From NCBI GenBank assembly GCA_022701845.1, contig JAKONS010000100.1, forward strand, positions 1 to 5,093: 5,093 bases of DNA. The letters run 5' to 3'. Below, in pieces: positions 5,068 through 5,093 of this stretch. The DNA is from Burkholderiaceae bacterium (lineage in GTDB: Bacteria; Pseudomonadota; Gammaproteobacteria; Burkholderiales; Burkholderiaceae). The position numbers and the translations under genes were made by a program. The notes beneath the pieces were generated by a model, which ran no database searches, was not told the DNA's origin, and saw nothing but the letters and a program-made list of their open reading frames with translations. The number at the start of each line of letters is the position of its first letter. Within the stretch, counting starts at the first letter, position 1.

Positions 5068-5093
5068 ATGGCAGAAATCCACACACCTCCACC
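5068..5093 (+). CDS. Possible start of a plus-strand gene, cut by window end
   Basis: An ATG at 5068 opens a frame reading MAEIHTPP up to the edge. Only eight complete codons are visible, with no stop, so the product cannot be identified. There is a gene-sized upstream gap and a divergent neighbour, which suits a gene start. The upstream Shine-Dalgarno is poor: only a GGA (5059-5061) six bases before the ATG. Treat as tentative. Confidence 0.3.

Noticed and set aside
1..5093. CRISPR array, tRNA/rRNA genes, insertion sequence ends, toxin-antitoxin or defence cassette
   Set aside because: No periodic repeats, tRNA-like cloverleaf signatures, transposase motifs or terminal inverted repeats were seen. 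The WYL-like and RNase H genes alone do not make a defence system.

Overview
The window is GC-rich, compactly coded DNA. Gene content (BtuE-type glutathione peroxidase, ModA-like periplasmic binding proteins, a lipoprotein with a classical lipobox) points to a Gram-negative bacterium. The codon bias and protein style suggest a betaproteobacterium, perhaps Burkholderiales/Comamonadaceae-like. That placement is an inference from composition and family resemblance only. No RNA gene, CRISPR array, insertion sequence or integrase is visible.

Layout. (1) Bases 1-453, plus strand: the 3' part of a BtuE-like glutathione peroxidase, cut by the window edge just before its catalytic Cys. (2) Bases 494-2574, minus strand: a two-gene unit. 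A lipoprotein ModA-like solute-binding protein (1732-2574) is followed by an ArsB-family membrane transporter (494-1735), and the two share a 4-base ATGA stop/start overlap. (3) Bases 2715-3482, plus strand: a second, paralogous ModA-like binding protein with an ordinary signal peptide, divergent from the first across 140 bases. (4) Bases 3493-3819, minus strand: a small helical protein of unknown function, convergent with (3). (5) Bases 3820-4166: a 347-base gene-free region with a perfect 14-base palindrome and a 9-base inverted repeat. (6) Bases 4167-4472, plus strand: a 101-residue protein resembling a standalone WYL domain, probably starting at TTG. (7) Bases 4447-4917, minus strand: a short RNase H-fold protein with all four catalytic acidic positions; its 3' end overlaps that of (6) by 26 bases. 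(8) Bases 4918-5093: a divergent upstream region and perhaps the first codons of another plus-strand gene at 5068.

The most interesting part is 494-3482. Two related binding proteins of the type that normally feed ABC importers sit with a secondary transporter of the ion-transporter superfamily, with no ABC permease or ATPase in view. ArsB-family permeases belong to the same broad superfamily as the large membrane subunit of TRAP transporters. The unit could therefore be a binding-protein-assisted secondary transporter assembled from non-TRAP parts. This is a hypothesis resting on gene coupling, and the substrate cannot be read from the sequence. The rest of the window looks like ordinary chromosomal accessory or housekeeping content.
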